Source: Ceratothoa steindachneri
Lineage: Eukaryota; Arthropoda; Malacostraca; Isopoda; Cymothoidae
Direction: 5' to 3'
DNA length: 64,000 nucleotides
NCBI GenBank assembly: GCA_963969495.1
Contig: OZ018317.1
Coordinates: 34,751,726 to 34,815,725, forward strand
Below, piece after piece: positions 1-11,688 of this stretch. A program made the translations under genes and the position numbers. The notes under the pieces are model-generated. The model made no database searches. It was not told where the DNA came from and saw nothing but the letters and a program-made list of their open reading frames with translations. Each line of letters opens with the position of its first letter. The stretch's first letter is position 1.

Positions 1-295
1 GAAGCTGGCCTCCTCCACTTTATTTGACCTTTTTGTGTGTTTCTTTTTGTAGGTCACATGTTCCTGCGCTGTGGGGGAGGCGAGCCTACCCCAACACTGG
101 AGCACGCTTCCTTCTGGTTTTTCTCGTTGTTGTTATTTTTTACGCATTTGTCCTTTTTATCATTGTTATTTGTTATTTACATATTGTTATTTGTTTTTTT
201 TAATATAGCCTATTAGTAGACTGTGCTGTGTATGGCGACTTATGCCCAAGTAGGCAGTCGCCAGATGGGCTAACACAATGAAAAAAAAGGACTCA
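1..295 (+). repeat. Retroelement 3' tail with hairpin and poly-A
   Basis: A non-coding stretch ends in a short hairpin (GGCGACT pairing with AGTCGCC, inner TGCC with GGCA, about 234-262), then GATGGGCTAACACAATG and an A run. The same tail recurs at 14175-14216 and, diverged, at about 32740-32873 and 47905-47950 (minus). A recurrent hairpin plus A-run tail is what a LINE or SINE 3' end looks like. The 5' part lies outside the window, so the family cannot be named. Confidence 0.55.
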
Positions 296-1189
296 GGCAA
301 CCATGAAAGCCAGGTCTAACGTCCGGATGATAATATTAATATCTTTTAGACCTCCATTTTAGAGGCAGTGTGATGTTCGTTAAATAGGATAGGGTGAAAT
401 AGGAAAGTAGAGCTTCAAAGATTGGAATGCTCAGAGTTCCAGGAATAGTGTTCGTTAACTCTACTTCTCTTGTAGGAAAGTTTCCTGAACAAGTTCTGTT
501 TTTTTCTTTCTCCAATTACGTGTAATATTTTTAGTGCTGCTGCTGCTTATTGTTTCTGCACTTTGCCTACTTTACCGCGACCAGACTTGATGACAGCGAA
601 GACGAACACAAGTTCAATTAATGATGAGTGAATTGATGAAGTTACAATGTACTCAATATTGGAAGATAATTTGGATAGTGGGAGAAGATAGTTGGTGAAA
701 ATAAAGAGGGAGGGTAGAGTTTTTGCCCTGTTGATGAGAGCATCGCTTTTCTTTTGTCCCTGTTTTTCCTTTGTATTTCTCCTTGTTTTTCTATTTTCTT
801 ATGCTCGTGTCTATTTATGTCCTGTTAAAGTTTTCTTCTTATTGTTTTTTTAACTTATTTTTGTGTACTTACTTTTAGTTCAATTATTGACCTTTGGAGC
901 CTTTGTTAGCTCTTGGTCCAGCAATTTACCGTGTGTTTCTCTCGTTTAAGTTGTCACATTGTTATTTGTTTTTCGTTGTACTTTGCATAGTGTTTGTCTT
1001 CTTGTGTATCAGTTAAGTATATATTGGCATAATTTTTTCCTAAGAGCATAGCTTGTAGGTGTGGGATAAAAAAATTCGTCAGTGTAGACTATACTTTTTA
1101 GCCAATTTTTTGAGTCGGACATCGAGGGGTTTCATACGTTGTCTTCTGTGCAGATCCCTTTGTCCAAGACGGTCGAGCCTTCTGGCTTT
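296..1189. other. Unassigned AT-rich non-coding DNA
   Basis: No coding signal, RNA gene or clear repeat unit was seen. T-rich runs dominate about 720-1060. Confidence 0.5.
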
Positions 1190-3080
1190 TTACTAAATAG
1201 CGGCGCGGAATTCTGCACAGGTTGGATCGTCTTCATTGAGGCCCTGTTGGCCGCTTGAGTTACTATGTACTGCAGAGTAGATGAGCTGAGACCGGATGAA
1301 CATTAGGTATATATTCCTAATGTTGGCTGAGCTATGTAAGATCTCTGAACCTGTATGTCTTGGGGATTTCTCTATTTGCCAGTTCCTATCTCTCTTATAT
1401 TGACTAGAATATCCGTGGTTGGGGATTTTTAGGCCAAGGACAGTGTCTTCCGCGAAGTGGCCGTATTTCCTCCCATCTATTCTGATCGGCCACGTCAATC
1501 GGCTGCTCAAAACCCAACGGGACGATTTTGAACTTGTCCTTGTTACTTTGATCTTCCATCGTCTCTCGTACTGGTTGATATTAGAGATTTCCACTATCGT
1601 GTGAGTTGCCTGTGACCTTGCTTTCCTCTCCGTCCAGGGGACGATTTGTGTAATGTCATCTGCGAATTGCTAATACATTGTGTCCTTGTGCATTAGAGTT
1701 GGGAGAACGATGGTGAAAACCAGGTAGAGTAGTGGGTTCAGAAAACTTCCCTGAGGCACGCTCGGCTTAAGTTCTAACTCAAGTGTTCTAAATCCCTCGA
1801 TCATGAGAAGGGAATTCTAACCATAAAAAAGTCACAGAGGATCCTTTCCAGCACCGGGTCTAGCTGGAGGCTTAGGATATTGTATTGAAGCCCTTCCAAC
1901 CATACCTTATGCACGCCCCTCAGCACAATATTAACATAGTAACCTTTCCCTTGGCAATAAGCTATTTTCTCCGTTAGGAGCGCCAATGCCGCATCTGTTC
2001 CCCTATTTCTACGGAACCTGTATTATTGTGAGTTGTACGCTCCTAACTCGCTCAGTTAAGCTTGTAGCCTTTCGGCTATAATATTTTTAAAGATCTTGCC
2101 GAGCATCCCCGGAAGAGAGATTAGATGATTGTTAGCCACCTGGCCCAGGAGCCTGTTCCCTCTCTGGATGATTTTATCCACCTTATACCCGTCAAGGAAG
2201 TAGTCTGTATTTAGGACTGCATTCATGGTGTTAACTAGACCCTGAATAATTTGGCGTGAGGTATTCACGAGGTTATTTTTCGTGAGCCTAGACCAGTCGG
2301 GCGCCCTCTGTTTGAAGGACCTTATGGAGGTCATGGTTTCTTCAAAGTTGATGGGACGATCATGGTTAACTCACTTTCTCTTTCTTGAGATACTTACGGT
2401 TGTGGATGGGTTGTGCCAAGGTCATCGAACAGTTGGTCTTTAAAGTCCTGGTCGAAGTCGTCCTTTTTCCTTAGGGGATATTGCGAAAGTCTCTTTCTAG
2501 TGTATCCTGAATCTTCTTTCGAGAGACTCCTGATCCTCAGTGGTGTTGTAACCGTCTTTGACACGTGTTCTTCGTTTGGGAAGCAATATCTTGAGTTTTT
2601 GTATGTTGTTCCAAAACATTATAGGATTGCTTTCCCTGTCCAGCCTAACAACGATATCATCCCAGATATCTCTTTGTTTGTTGAAGATAATGTTTTTCAG
2701 CTTCTCTCTTAGTTCTCTCATTCGAGCTGCCCTTTCCTGGTTTGTGCCTGTCCTGCCAATTTCCTCATAGATTTCTCTATGTTCCGGGCGATATCCCTCA
2801 TCTCGTCCGTTCACCTAGGTTGTGGGAGATTTTATGTGAGATTCTAGAGACGAATCTCTCGTCGGCTAGTATGAAAAAATCAGTTATCTTGTTTATCTCT
2901 TCATGTAGATCTTCAAAATTTCCATCGCCCAGATCAGCTGGCTGATAGTCGCTGAGCATCTCTCTATACTGCTCCCAGTTAGCTCTTACATAACTTTTCC
3001 TAAGTAGAACGGGCTTGAGCATTGGCGCAAGCGAGATTGTGGTGATGATTAGGATGTGATCGCTCGGTACCACGGGTCAT
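1190..3080 (-). pseudogene. Degraded jockey-like LINE (non-LTR retrotransposon)
   Basis: Relic of a reverse-transcriptase gene read right to left. Near 3070 it has SDHILI, resembling the SDH motif that ends an APE-type endonuclease. About 2500-2810 is the endonuclease-RT linker (FWNNIQKL). At 2060-2330 is an early RT segment with LISLPGMLGKIF, matching the family pattern of P-I-S-L-L plus G-K-I-F-E. At 1800-1986 is a segment like the one around RT motif A. At 1190-1594 is the post-catalytic region starting with a WKIKV-like motif. Frames change between pieces and no intact YxDD is visible. A second copy of what looks like the same family is at 54330-55970; both end near the shared string CGAGCCTTCTG. 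Clade assignment (jockey-like) is inference. Confidence 0.7.
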
Positions 3081-4035
3081 TGCTGAAGTTGAATGGGAAG
3101 AGTTAGGTAGATTATCATTCTTTTGCGCTTTTCTTGGTCTGAGGCCGGGATAATGTTCACTTTTATGGGAAGAGCTGTATTACCAACTCGGAGCTGGTAC
3201 GTTGTGTGTTAAGATTGAAGCCAGTACTTTGATAATCATGGCTTCGCGTAAATTCAGACGGCGAAGATCCGAGTTTATTCTAGGAAAGAAAGTGTTTTCC
3301 AAAAATTATTTATTTATTATTTGTTGGTTGTGCTTTTCAATAACGTGTGATTTCACTTCGCCTTTCTGTAGGTGCATTATTAAGTATCAGCTGAGGGTAG
3401 TCGTGGTCATACTAATGTAGTGGTTGTTGAGATTTGCATTTCATTCCTCATAGGGGCATTGAAATTTCTACACCACATTAGTACCATATAAGTTAGATTG
3501 CTTGTATGAAGGGTTATTTTGCTTCAGTAGGTAGCTGACTTTTATGTCTTAGTAGTCTATTCTTAGTAGTACCTTGTTAATGAAACATTCATTCGCTTGC
3601 GCACAGAGCGTTTTGGAATCTGCTGAACTGGCTCTCTCACGCTCTCGACTAGCTCAGCTGTACGCTTCGTGGGGCATCCTGAATGGCTTTGACGGTTGTC
3701 ACTTGCTGCATGGAGGTTCACCACTGTCCTATAGTTATCAAAGTGGTCTACCCAGTCCTGAATTCTGCTCTTGGAGTTTTTTATATTAGAACTGATGCAC
3801 GAATGTCTCTTGTACTTTCATAAGCGAGCCTGTCTTGTAGTAATGTTTGACGCAGCATATTCCTTGCTGGAGCTCTCATTGAGATCTAGTTGTGTTCACA
3901 TGCGTTGTTTGTGTCATGTCCTGCAAATAAGGGTGATTAGTGAATGGATGAATGAAGGATATATCAGAAAAAGTGTGTGCAGACCCGTTTTGGGGAGTGG
4001 CCATGTAGAAGCATGTCTAATATATATATATATAT
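3081..4035. other. Unassigned DNA ending in a short TA run
   Basis: Short open frames here (for example 3574-3789 and 3771-4037, plus) show no recognisable domain. A short (TA)n run at about 4019-4035 abuts the mariner terminus. Confidence 0.4.
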
Positions 4036-4740
4036 AGGGTGTGTTCGGCTAAAATTGACAGTTAACACATAAAAAACGCCCCAAATAAATGCATTTGAAA
4101 AATTAAACAAAAAAAATTAATTGCTGCCTTTAGTTTAGCCTCAATACGGCTCCAGAACAGGGCGAGTACGTTCCTCGCTGGCACAGGGAAAATGTTTGGA
4201 CGCCTTGATCTTGGCTATCAACTCGGCCTTGGGGTTGCAGGCAGATCGGTTGGTGTCTTTCTCAACCGCGTCCCAAGTTTAGTAGTCCATGGGATTACAC
4301 TCAGCGAAATTAGGATGCCAGAGAGTGGTACTGGTGAAGTCCTAGAAATTCTCCGACAGCAACTTCTAACTCTTTTCTGATACATGGCTTTCTCACTACA
4401 ATTTTCTCCAGCCAGGGTTTGACCACACTCTCCAGCAGCTCCACATAGACGTCGGAATTGAGCTTAAGACTCTGCTTAAGGATGTGGGGCGGCATAACGT
4501 CACCCACACTGGATATACACACACAGACCATCACAGTTTGGGGGAACTTGGTCTTCATGATACGTGGAACGTCGCATGGATTATAGACAAGCTATCTGCT
4601 TTGTGGGTGTTGTGCAACTGATCCTTTTAGACTTTCTTTTCATTTGAGAAGAACCAGATTGTCCTCTTCTCATCAGGATGATTCACTTTGTTCAGGAGTG
4701 TCTTTGCCTTCGTCAAGCGGTTCTCTTAACATAAAATAGC
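4036..4740 (-). mobile_element. Mariner-family transposon relic
   Basis: Read right to left this is the catalytic half of a mariner-type transposase. About 4630-4735 reads like the segment before the first catalytic Asp, with WFFSNEK where the family has FFSDEK, so the Asp is Asn. At 4310-4558 is a well kept block (VMPPHILKQ, VVKPWLEKI) typical of the family core. The QQD-type second catalytic segment that should follow KP is missing. After a frameshift, about 4150-4320 carries CNPMDY, the third catalytic Asp of the DD..D mariner group, then a stop. The 3' terminal sequence (GGGTGTGTTCGG...) begins directly after a (TA)n run, consistent with TA target choice. The N-terminal DNA-binding half and the other terminus were not found. 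Dead element. Confidence 0.75.
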
Positions 4741-4744
4741 ATAA

Positions 4745-5149
4745 CATTCATGGATGACAAAAGCCACAAATAGCCTATCAAAGGACATCCGAATAAATCT
4801 CTACCCCCAACATCCCTCAATAAACTACATTCAAAGAATGGTCGCCATAATATCTCCTTTTAATTATCACCATGCGAGCTACCGTGCAACTGCAATATAC
4901 AATAATATCAATATTAAAATATGTATAATTCACAACCTAGAAATCTACTACTCTATTTGTGAAAAATTATTATCTTACATCCAACCTATGCCCCTGTTGT
5001 CTAGTCCTATAAATACCCTACAACTCAAAGAACTTTCCAAGGTTCATCCAAACAAAATTTAAAAAGCTCACTCATATTCTCTATCACATATACTTCAAAT
5101 GAAAAAATGTCATACCCTGTATATGTACATATTCAAGGTGGCTCAGGGA
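4745..5149 (+). other. Unassigned; open frame without known domain
   Basis: An open frame of 102 residues (4754-5062, plus) is rich in Ile, Asn and Tyr. I recognise no domain, signal peptide or splice context. It may be chance in AT-rich sequence or part of a decayed transposon. Confidence 0.3.
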
Positions 5150-6645
5150 AGGTATCATCTTTGTTGACCTCTTTTCCCCGATTCTAGCAGGTTGATATCA
5201 TCTCTAAAATGTGGGTACCATGCTTGTATTTCATACTCAAGATCTGGCCGAGAGTTTAAGGATAACCATGTGTTATAGAGTTTAAGGATAACCTTACTTT
5301 TGTAACTATCGTTTCTCTTAATGAAGCCTAACACTCTATTTGCTTTATTTTATGCCTCAATAAACTGCTTACACAATATCAGTGACTACTACTTCTAAGT
5401 CCTTCTTATACTCTACTGTAATCAGTCAATGCCCGTATATTTCATAGCTAAATTTTCAATTACATCTTCCTATGTGCATATCTTTACATTTTTGAAGACT
5501 AAAAGTCATTTTCCACTTATGTGCCAAAGGAAAAAAGCTTTTTAATTCACTCTGCACTTCAAAGTTTTCCTCAACTTCTTTTACAGAAGCTACCAATTTG
5601 GTGCTATATGCAAAAATTGATACTTTGCTATTTACTGCTATCCAATTCAATACTTTCCCACATATCTCAAGCCTTTTTAACTTATTAACCAATCCCCTAT
5701 GTGGAACCTTGTCATAGGCCTTGCTAAAATATTAATAAATTACATCTACATTCTTTCCTTTATTGTTTTGTTACATAATTTCCAGTAAGTTTATTAAATA
5801 TGATCTACCTGTCTAAATCCATGCTGAAAGCATACCTCCTTTTAAATACCTTCTTAAGAATTTTGCAAACTATAGATGTTATAATTATTCCGGTACTCTT
5901 TACTTCCCTTCTTAAAAATGAACGCAATCTTTGCTATTTTCCAATCAATTGGTACTTCTCCCAAATCTAGTGATCGAGTATATAATTTTTCTAGAGCTAC
6001 TGCAATGCTTTCCACACCTTGACGTAACCTAGAATGGGTGTCATCTGGGCAAGAGGCCTTACTAATATTTAACTCAATTAATAATCTGTTAATGATTTCC
6101 CTATCATCATTAATGGTATTCAACACCTCCTTCCCTAAAAAAGAACTACCATAAGGTAAATATTTCAAATTCTCTTCGGTAAATACTGAAGCAAAATGAT
6201 CATTAAGTGACTCAACTTCTTCCTCATCAGATTCCTTCATAACTCCTTCATATTTAATAGGCCCTATGTTATCTCTGATAAATTTTCTATTAATTTTATA
6301 ATAACTAAAATAAATTCTTGGATCCTTATTGTTGTTCTGAGTTAATTTCTGGTATCCTTTTTTTTTCTTAATAATCTGACGTAGCTCATTCTGAGTCGAT
6401 CTAAAACGATTTAGAGTCACGACAGTATCTTCCATCTACAATCTCTTGTGTGCCATCATCTGAGAAATTTTTCTAGCTATCTCCTGATTCCACCTCAATG
6501 GCTTCCAGCATTTCTCCCTAATGACATTCATTCCAATACACTGCTACTGAACTATGCTTAATATATTCCTAAAATTATTCCACATCTCAAAATGATTCTT
6601 ACCACTGAATTCTACATCAAAGTCAACCTGTTTAAGCATGTTTTG
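5150..6645 (-). pseudogene. CR1-like LINE, internally deleted
   Basis: Minus-strand relic of a CR1-like reverse transcriptase, aligned by eye with the better copy at 43005-45480. It starts near 6640 with the linker (FEMWNNFRNI), then 6435-5854 carries FASVFTEE and IAFIFKKGSKEYRNNY, matching the RT N-terminal region. Motif A is FSKAYDKVPH near 5710-5740. Next, LNWI runs in frame straight into SKVSIFAYSTKL, where the other copy has about 50 more residues including VPQGSVLGPLL, so RT motif B is deleted. The YxDD box FADD has become FAYS. The downstream KCKDMHIGR is kept, and RPDLEYEIQAW (like VRPHLEYAVQFW) is readable at about 5185-5235. Not functional. Confidence 0.8.
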
Positions 6646-7140
6646 ATGCCCGACCGTCTGGTGGGCATCGAGGAGGGCATGTCCACCCTTCCCCACAAAA
6701 AAACACAAACCTTGCAAACAAGTTAATTAGGTGTTCCCATTCGTACATTTATCCAAATGTAAATTTGAATCTATGTCTGTATTTACATATGTGTGTTGTT
6801 ATGAGGTGTAAGTTATCTTTCGTATTCTACTATTGTGTGTGGCACATACATGTACGTTTATGTACACTTTAGTAAAGCCGTGTTCCCTACTTTCAATTCA
6901 ATGCATTAGGGTTGTTAACGGTTTGTAGCCTTGTATGTATTAAAATCGGGTATTTGACATTTGTGAGTTTGTACATGTGAACATGTGAGTGTAAGTGTAA
7001 TTGTCAATGTGAGGAGTTGTGAATGTGTGGCAGCAGACTATTTCCAAGTCCAGTGATGACCTTCATTAAGACATGTTCTGTATTTTTTTTTACTTTCCAC
7101 CTTCTTTTAGACACTTTTCCTCTTTTTTATTCATTCATTC
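6646..7140. other. Unassigned DNA
   Basis: Contains a small inverted repeat (GATGCCC...GGGCATC, about 6648-6672). No gene was recognised. Confidence 0.4.
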
Positions 7141-7149
7141 ATTTCGCTG

Positions 7150-7529
7150 CAATAACAACTAAAGCGAGGGGAGTGAGAGGGAAAGAGAGAAAGAGTGATA
7201 AAGAGAATGAGAGAAAGACCGCTAAAGAGAGTGAGAGAGAAATGGAGACAGAAAAGTCAAATAAATAGTGAGAGAAAGAGACAGCTAAAGAGTGATTAAG
7301 AGAGAGTAAGAGAGAAAGAAAGAGTGATAAAGAGAGTGAGATAGAAAAAGTGAAAATAAGATTGAGAGAGAAGCGACTGATAAATAGAGTGAGAGAGAAA
7401 GAGAGACAGTAAAAGAATGATACATAGTGAGAGAAGGAGAAATAAACAGTGATTAAGAGTGAGAAAGAGAAAGAGCGATGAAAAGAGAGTTAGAGAAAGA
7501 GTGATAAAGAGACTGAGAGAGAGAAAGAG
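7150..7529 (+). repeat. Polypurine GAGA/GATAAAGA tract, left part
   Basis: Degenerate purine-only repeats (GAGAGAAAGAGTGATAAAGA and relatives) with no coding signal. The tract resumes at 8590, so the LINE at 7530-8587 interrupts it. Confidence 0.8.
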
Positions 7530-8587
7530 TGCTACAAGGAACTACAAGGAAAATAAGTACCCTAGAAGACCTTACAGTCCAATCAATGAGGGTGCCTTTG
7601 GGCTAACTGTTGAGCAGTCACAGTTCTGCACAACGACTTAAGTACCCAAACGGCCACTTTTCAAGACTTTGTCCATTCTTGACTTGAACTGATCAACAGA
7701 ATTGCTGTTGACAACTTCCACTGGAAGTGCGTTCCAGCTACCACAGATGCTGTATGTGAAAATTTACCACACAGATGACGGTTGTAACGCTCCCGTTCAA
7801 GTTTGTAGCAGTGATTTCTCGTTCTGCCCTAACTACTCGTAAGTTGGAAAATATCCGTGTAGTCTACATTATTGAAGCCCCGAAGTATTTTAAATACTTC
7901 GATAAGCTGACCACGCAGTCTCCGGGTTTCTAACGAGAACAGATCTAATTCCCTTAATCTATCATCGTAACTTTTGTGTCTGATAGAGAGAATCAGTTTG
8001 GTTGCCCTGGCTTGCACACGGTTCACTCTCGCAATATCCATTCGAAACGAAGGACTCCAAAATTGTACGGCATACTCCAGGTGCGGTCGGACAAGTGAGT
8101 TGTACAAACACAGTACAATCTCCTTGTTACGATATCCAAACTGGCGCTTTATGTAGCCTAGTATCCTTTGGGCCTTTTTTCCGCTTCAATGCACTGTTTC
8201 GAGAACTTGAGGTCACTAGTGATTGTTACACTCAAGTCCTTCTCAGTGTCGGTGGATTAAATAGCAGTGCCCTTAAGGATATTCTGAGATTGGGTGTTTC
8301 TGTGGCCAATATGCATCACTTTGCATTTCCTCACGTTAAAAGGCATTTGCCACGTGTCCGACCACCCTCCAATCTTCCCAAGATCTTCCTGCAGGCAGGC
8401 AGTATTTCCATCTTTGCAACGTTCATACCAAGCTTGGTATCGTCTGCAAATTTGGAAATCTTGGCAACCATGTCACCGTCCATGTCGTTGACGTAGATGA
8501 TGAATAGTAGTGGTCCCAGGACAGAACCTTGAGGTACCCCTCTAGTAACGGGCACCCACTTAGAAGCCTGTCCATTCACCACCACCT
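7530..8587 (-). pseudogene. 5'-truncated CR1-like LINE inserted in a purine tract
   Basis: The minus-strand copy begins abruptly at about 8587 inside the RT domain (VVNGQ...) and runs to a 3' end at about 7530. It keeps VPQGSVLGPLLFIIYVND (motif B region) and FADDTKLG (catalytic YxDD box), then breaks frame. At 8107-7829 it reads NSLVRPHLEYAVQFWSP and RLRELDLFSLETRRLRGQ, the conserved C-terminal block. The 3' untranslated part matches the copy at 45360-45480 and ends in two about 10-bp units (TTCCTTGTAG), the short terminal repeat typical of CR1-type elements. Both flanks are the same GA-rich tract. 5' truncation is the usual outcome of target-primed reverse transcription. Confidence 0.85.
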
Positions 8588-8790
8588 GTGACAGAAAATG
8601 AATGCTAAATAGTGAGAGAAAGAGAGATAAAGAATGATTAATAGAGTGAGAGAGAGAAAGAGCGATAAAGAAAGTGAGAGAGAGAGAAAAAAAAAAGAAT
8701 GATGATTTGTTTGGGCATAAATAGTGATAAAGAGAGAGATAGAGCTAATAAATAAATAAATAAAGAATGATCAAAGAGAGGCGATTAAAT
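8588..8790 (+). repeat. Polypurine tract, right part
   Basis: Continuation of the GAGA-type tract after the LINE, with AAATAAATAAAT near 8750. Confidence 0.75.
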
Positions 8791-9269
8791 CTTGACTCTT
8801 TAAGACCTAAACAGAATTCGCCGAGCCGACAGGTGGCTTTAGGGCTTATACCGTCAGAGGTTATGTGCGCGTATGTATGCACAAGCACGTTCCGACATGT
8901 GCATTCTCGTGCATAACTTGGACGCTCTCTCCGCAGCCGTCAAAGTTTCTCCTGTGGCACTTTCTTCAGAATCTTCTGACTTGTTACGGTCCACAAGGCA
9001 ACCTACTCGTCTCCACCTTTAAGGATCCAATTAATTGGAACAACCCAGTCAAAGAAAGTGGACCGCCCCATTTCTCCCTCCATCTTGAACCCCCAGGAGG
9101 GGCCAGTGGCTGGAATGGTAGTATTACCTGTTCCTGGAGTCCGACGTTGGATAGATACGGTAGATGAGGTGAATGAGCCGCCCACCCCTCTCCCCCTCTC
9201 TCCCTCAATCAAAAGAATACTGGCGTTAACAAATAGAAAAGGGATGAACGCACAAAATATAATGGAAAA
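8791..9269. other. Unassigned, higher-GC segment
   Basis: GC is raised at about 8930-9210 and overlapping frames are open on both strands, which suggests composition rather than a gene. No domain was recognised and no splice pair could be supported. Confidence 0.3.
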
Positions 9270-9760
9270 ATGAACAGATTATAAAGGAGGAATTAAGAGA
9301 TAAAAAGAGATCAATGAACAGATAAAAAAGGGGGAATACCAAATAAATAGTGAGTTATATAGAGATAAAATAGAGGAAATAGCCGATAAATAAGTAACTA
9401 TACAGAGATGAAAAAGTGAGGAGATAGGCGATAAATAGGGAGCTATATTGAAATAAAAAGGGGGCATGAACAGATAAAAGGGAGTAAATAATCGATAAAT
9501 AGGGAGTTATTTAAGAGATAAAAAATGGAGGCATGAATATATAAGAAGAAAGGAAATAACCGATAAATAGGGAACTATAGAGAGATAAATTGGAGGAAAT
9601 AACCGATAAATAAGCTATAAAGAGGTAAAAAGGAGAAAAAATAGAGGATAAATAAGGTGATATACAGAAATAAAAAAAAGCAAGAATAAACAAATAAAAA
9701 TGAAGGAAACAGCCAAAAAATAAGGGGCTATACAAAGATAAAATAGTGTGGGATGAACAG
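9270..9760 (+). repeat. Degenerate minisatellite (CGATAAATAGGGAGCTAT core)
   Basis: The core CGATAAATAGGGAGCTAT recurs at 9383, 9429, 9493, 9561 and 9604, with spacings of 41-68 bases separated by GAGATAAAAAGGGGG-like spacers. Low-complexity peptides in the minus frames (Leu/Tyr/Ser repeats) are by-products. Confidence 0.75.
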
Positions 9761-11129
9761 AAAACAAGATCTGATGACCAAAGTCGCGTGCTCTCATTTA
9801 TTCTGATTTATGACCTTACGACCTTCAAAACTATCAATAATTCATGGACTAACCTTAGGAGGCCTTTTACAATTATATCTTTCGAAAGAGAATGTAAAAG
9901 AATATAAGGGTTTGAAATTTCGTTAGAATCGGCCGAATAGTTATGATGTTATTACCAAAACAAAAAACGGTGACCTACCGACTGACCGACCAACACGCGA
10001 CTAAAAATGGATGAATAGTTAGCAAATACAAAAATAGAGAGGGATTATCTAGGATAAGAACAATCCTTGAGTGGCCGCCCTCAGCCCTCAGCTTCGAAAA
10101 GTTCAAAGGTTTGGGTGCAGGTAACATTTAGAGTCTACTGGCACTAGTTCGCTCTACGGAGTATAGGGATTTTTCAATTCTCCTTTCCTTATTTTTATGA
10201 TTACCATTACTGTATTTTTTATGTTCTTATTCGTCTTTACGTCATTATTTGTCTGTATATATGTCTGCCTGTTTCTTATTCTCTTCTCTCAGCCCCTTTC
10301 ACTATGACTGGTCAACTGGGGTCAGTGCCTCGAGCGACCAATCATTTCGCTGATTTTGGCCTGATTAAATCGAGCAACAGCCAAAGACAAGAGGAGGAAG
10401 GGGGGGAGACCACGCCAGAGAGGTTTAGTCCCCCCTCCCCTTCCTCCCAGAGTGGGATATCCAAGTCTTCGGGAGCCTGGTAGCGACCAGTAATCGATAT
10501 AATAAAGGTTTGAGAAAATGAAGTCGAATTGACCTTTATGTGTGACTGAACACTAGTTAAACAAGGCAGTCATAAGCCGGCGTATGCGGGGTTAGTGGGA
10601 GGTAGTAATAACGTTTGTGAAAAGGGGATGCATATGGATTAGATAAGGGGTGTTAAATTGGATCGAGGATGATAGGGACTGTTTAATACCACATATTATT
10701 AAAAAGTATATATTGTGTAGAGGAAAGGGTGATTTAGAATACATTAAGGTATGTAAGAATTTAATACAAGGGATCCCGAATTAAAAAAAATAAGCGCCTT
10801 CATGAGTCATTATGAACTGGAATGCCAAAAGGTCAATTCTTGTCTCCCAACCTATTTCTTAAAGGTAAATTTTTATTACTTTGCCACTATCTCTTTATTC
10901 ATTTCACTATTTGTTCTTGCACAATTTTTAAACTTTTTAATCCCATTTTCTCGCTCCTTCACCACAGTGAAAATGCTTTTTAACTTTAGATTAACTAAAT
11001 AACTAATAAGGAACTCCCCACTTTAAAAAAAAAGACCAAGAAGTCCTTCACGATGACATATCCGGTTATTGCACAATGTCAACACACCACAGATTTGCGC
11101 ATTCCACTGTTCACTTACGGTCAAAGTAT
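9761..11129. other. Unassigned DNA
   Basis: No gene recognised. The stretch at about 10280-10560 has higher GC and an AATAAA signal at about 10500. A solo LTR was considered but no matching partner end is visible. Confidence 0.35.
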
Positions 11130-11130
11130 T

Positions 11131-11425
11131 CTCGGAGCAACTTTTGCAATGTAATTTGCCCAAACCTCATCATTACTTTTAGTAGCTTTTCGAAGCCATT
11201 CTCTCAATACTGATTTGGCCATGCTTTTGAAACCTAACTTGGTCAAGGATTTGTTTTGCTTCCTCCTGCATCCATTGTGTACCCTCCCGGTCTCAATGCC
11301 CGCAAAAAGATCTGTGATTATATTCCACTCATTTTCACTTTCAATATCTTTAGCACATTACAAACTTTCTGAAGGAGAGGTCTTCAGTGATTTGTTTGAA
11401 ATAAAAAAAAATCATTCAGGTCCAC
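11131..11425 (-). other. Coding-like segment, unidentified
   Basis: Minus-strand frame ending in TGA at about 11131. It has a natural-looking composition (WNIITDLFAGIETG; SVLREWLRKATKSNDEVWAN) with one in-frame TAA. A second frame over the same bases also looks protein-like (QEEAKQILDQVRFQKHGQ), so a frameshifted relic is possible. I do not recognise the family. Confidence 0.3.
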
Positions 11426-11688
11426 AAGTTTTGGCAACCAGACAACTATAATAGTAATCTCTTCTTGTAGTGATTTTACTCCGATAATACAAGTCTTCGA
11501 TTTCACTACCAATTGTATATTCATACTTGTTACCTAAGTATGTGCTTCTGTATGCGTGGTTAAATTTGCGTTTGACTCCTTTATTTCTCTTTCATTTAGA
11601 CTTGTTAGTTTTTTCCTCATTTAAGGGATCCAATTTTCCATTTTCCTAAATTAATCAGATAGAGAATTATGTCTAGAGTAGCGTCCTA

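Noticed and set aside
8984..9273. Overlapping open frames on both strands as a gene
   Set aside because: Both strands are open because of composition; no domain, splice pair or codon pattern favours either.
10280..10560. Solo LTR
   Set aside because: No matching inverted TG..CA ends, partner LTR or primer-binding site could be found.
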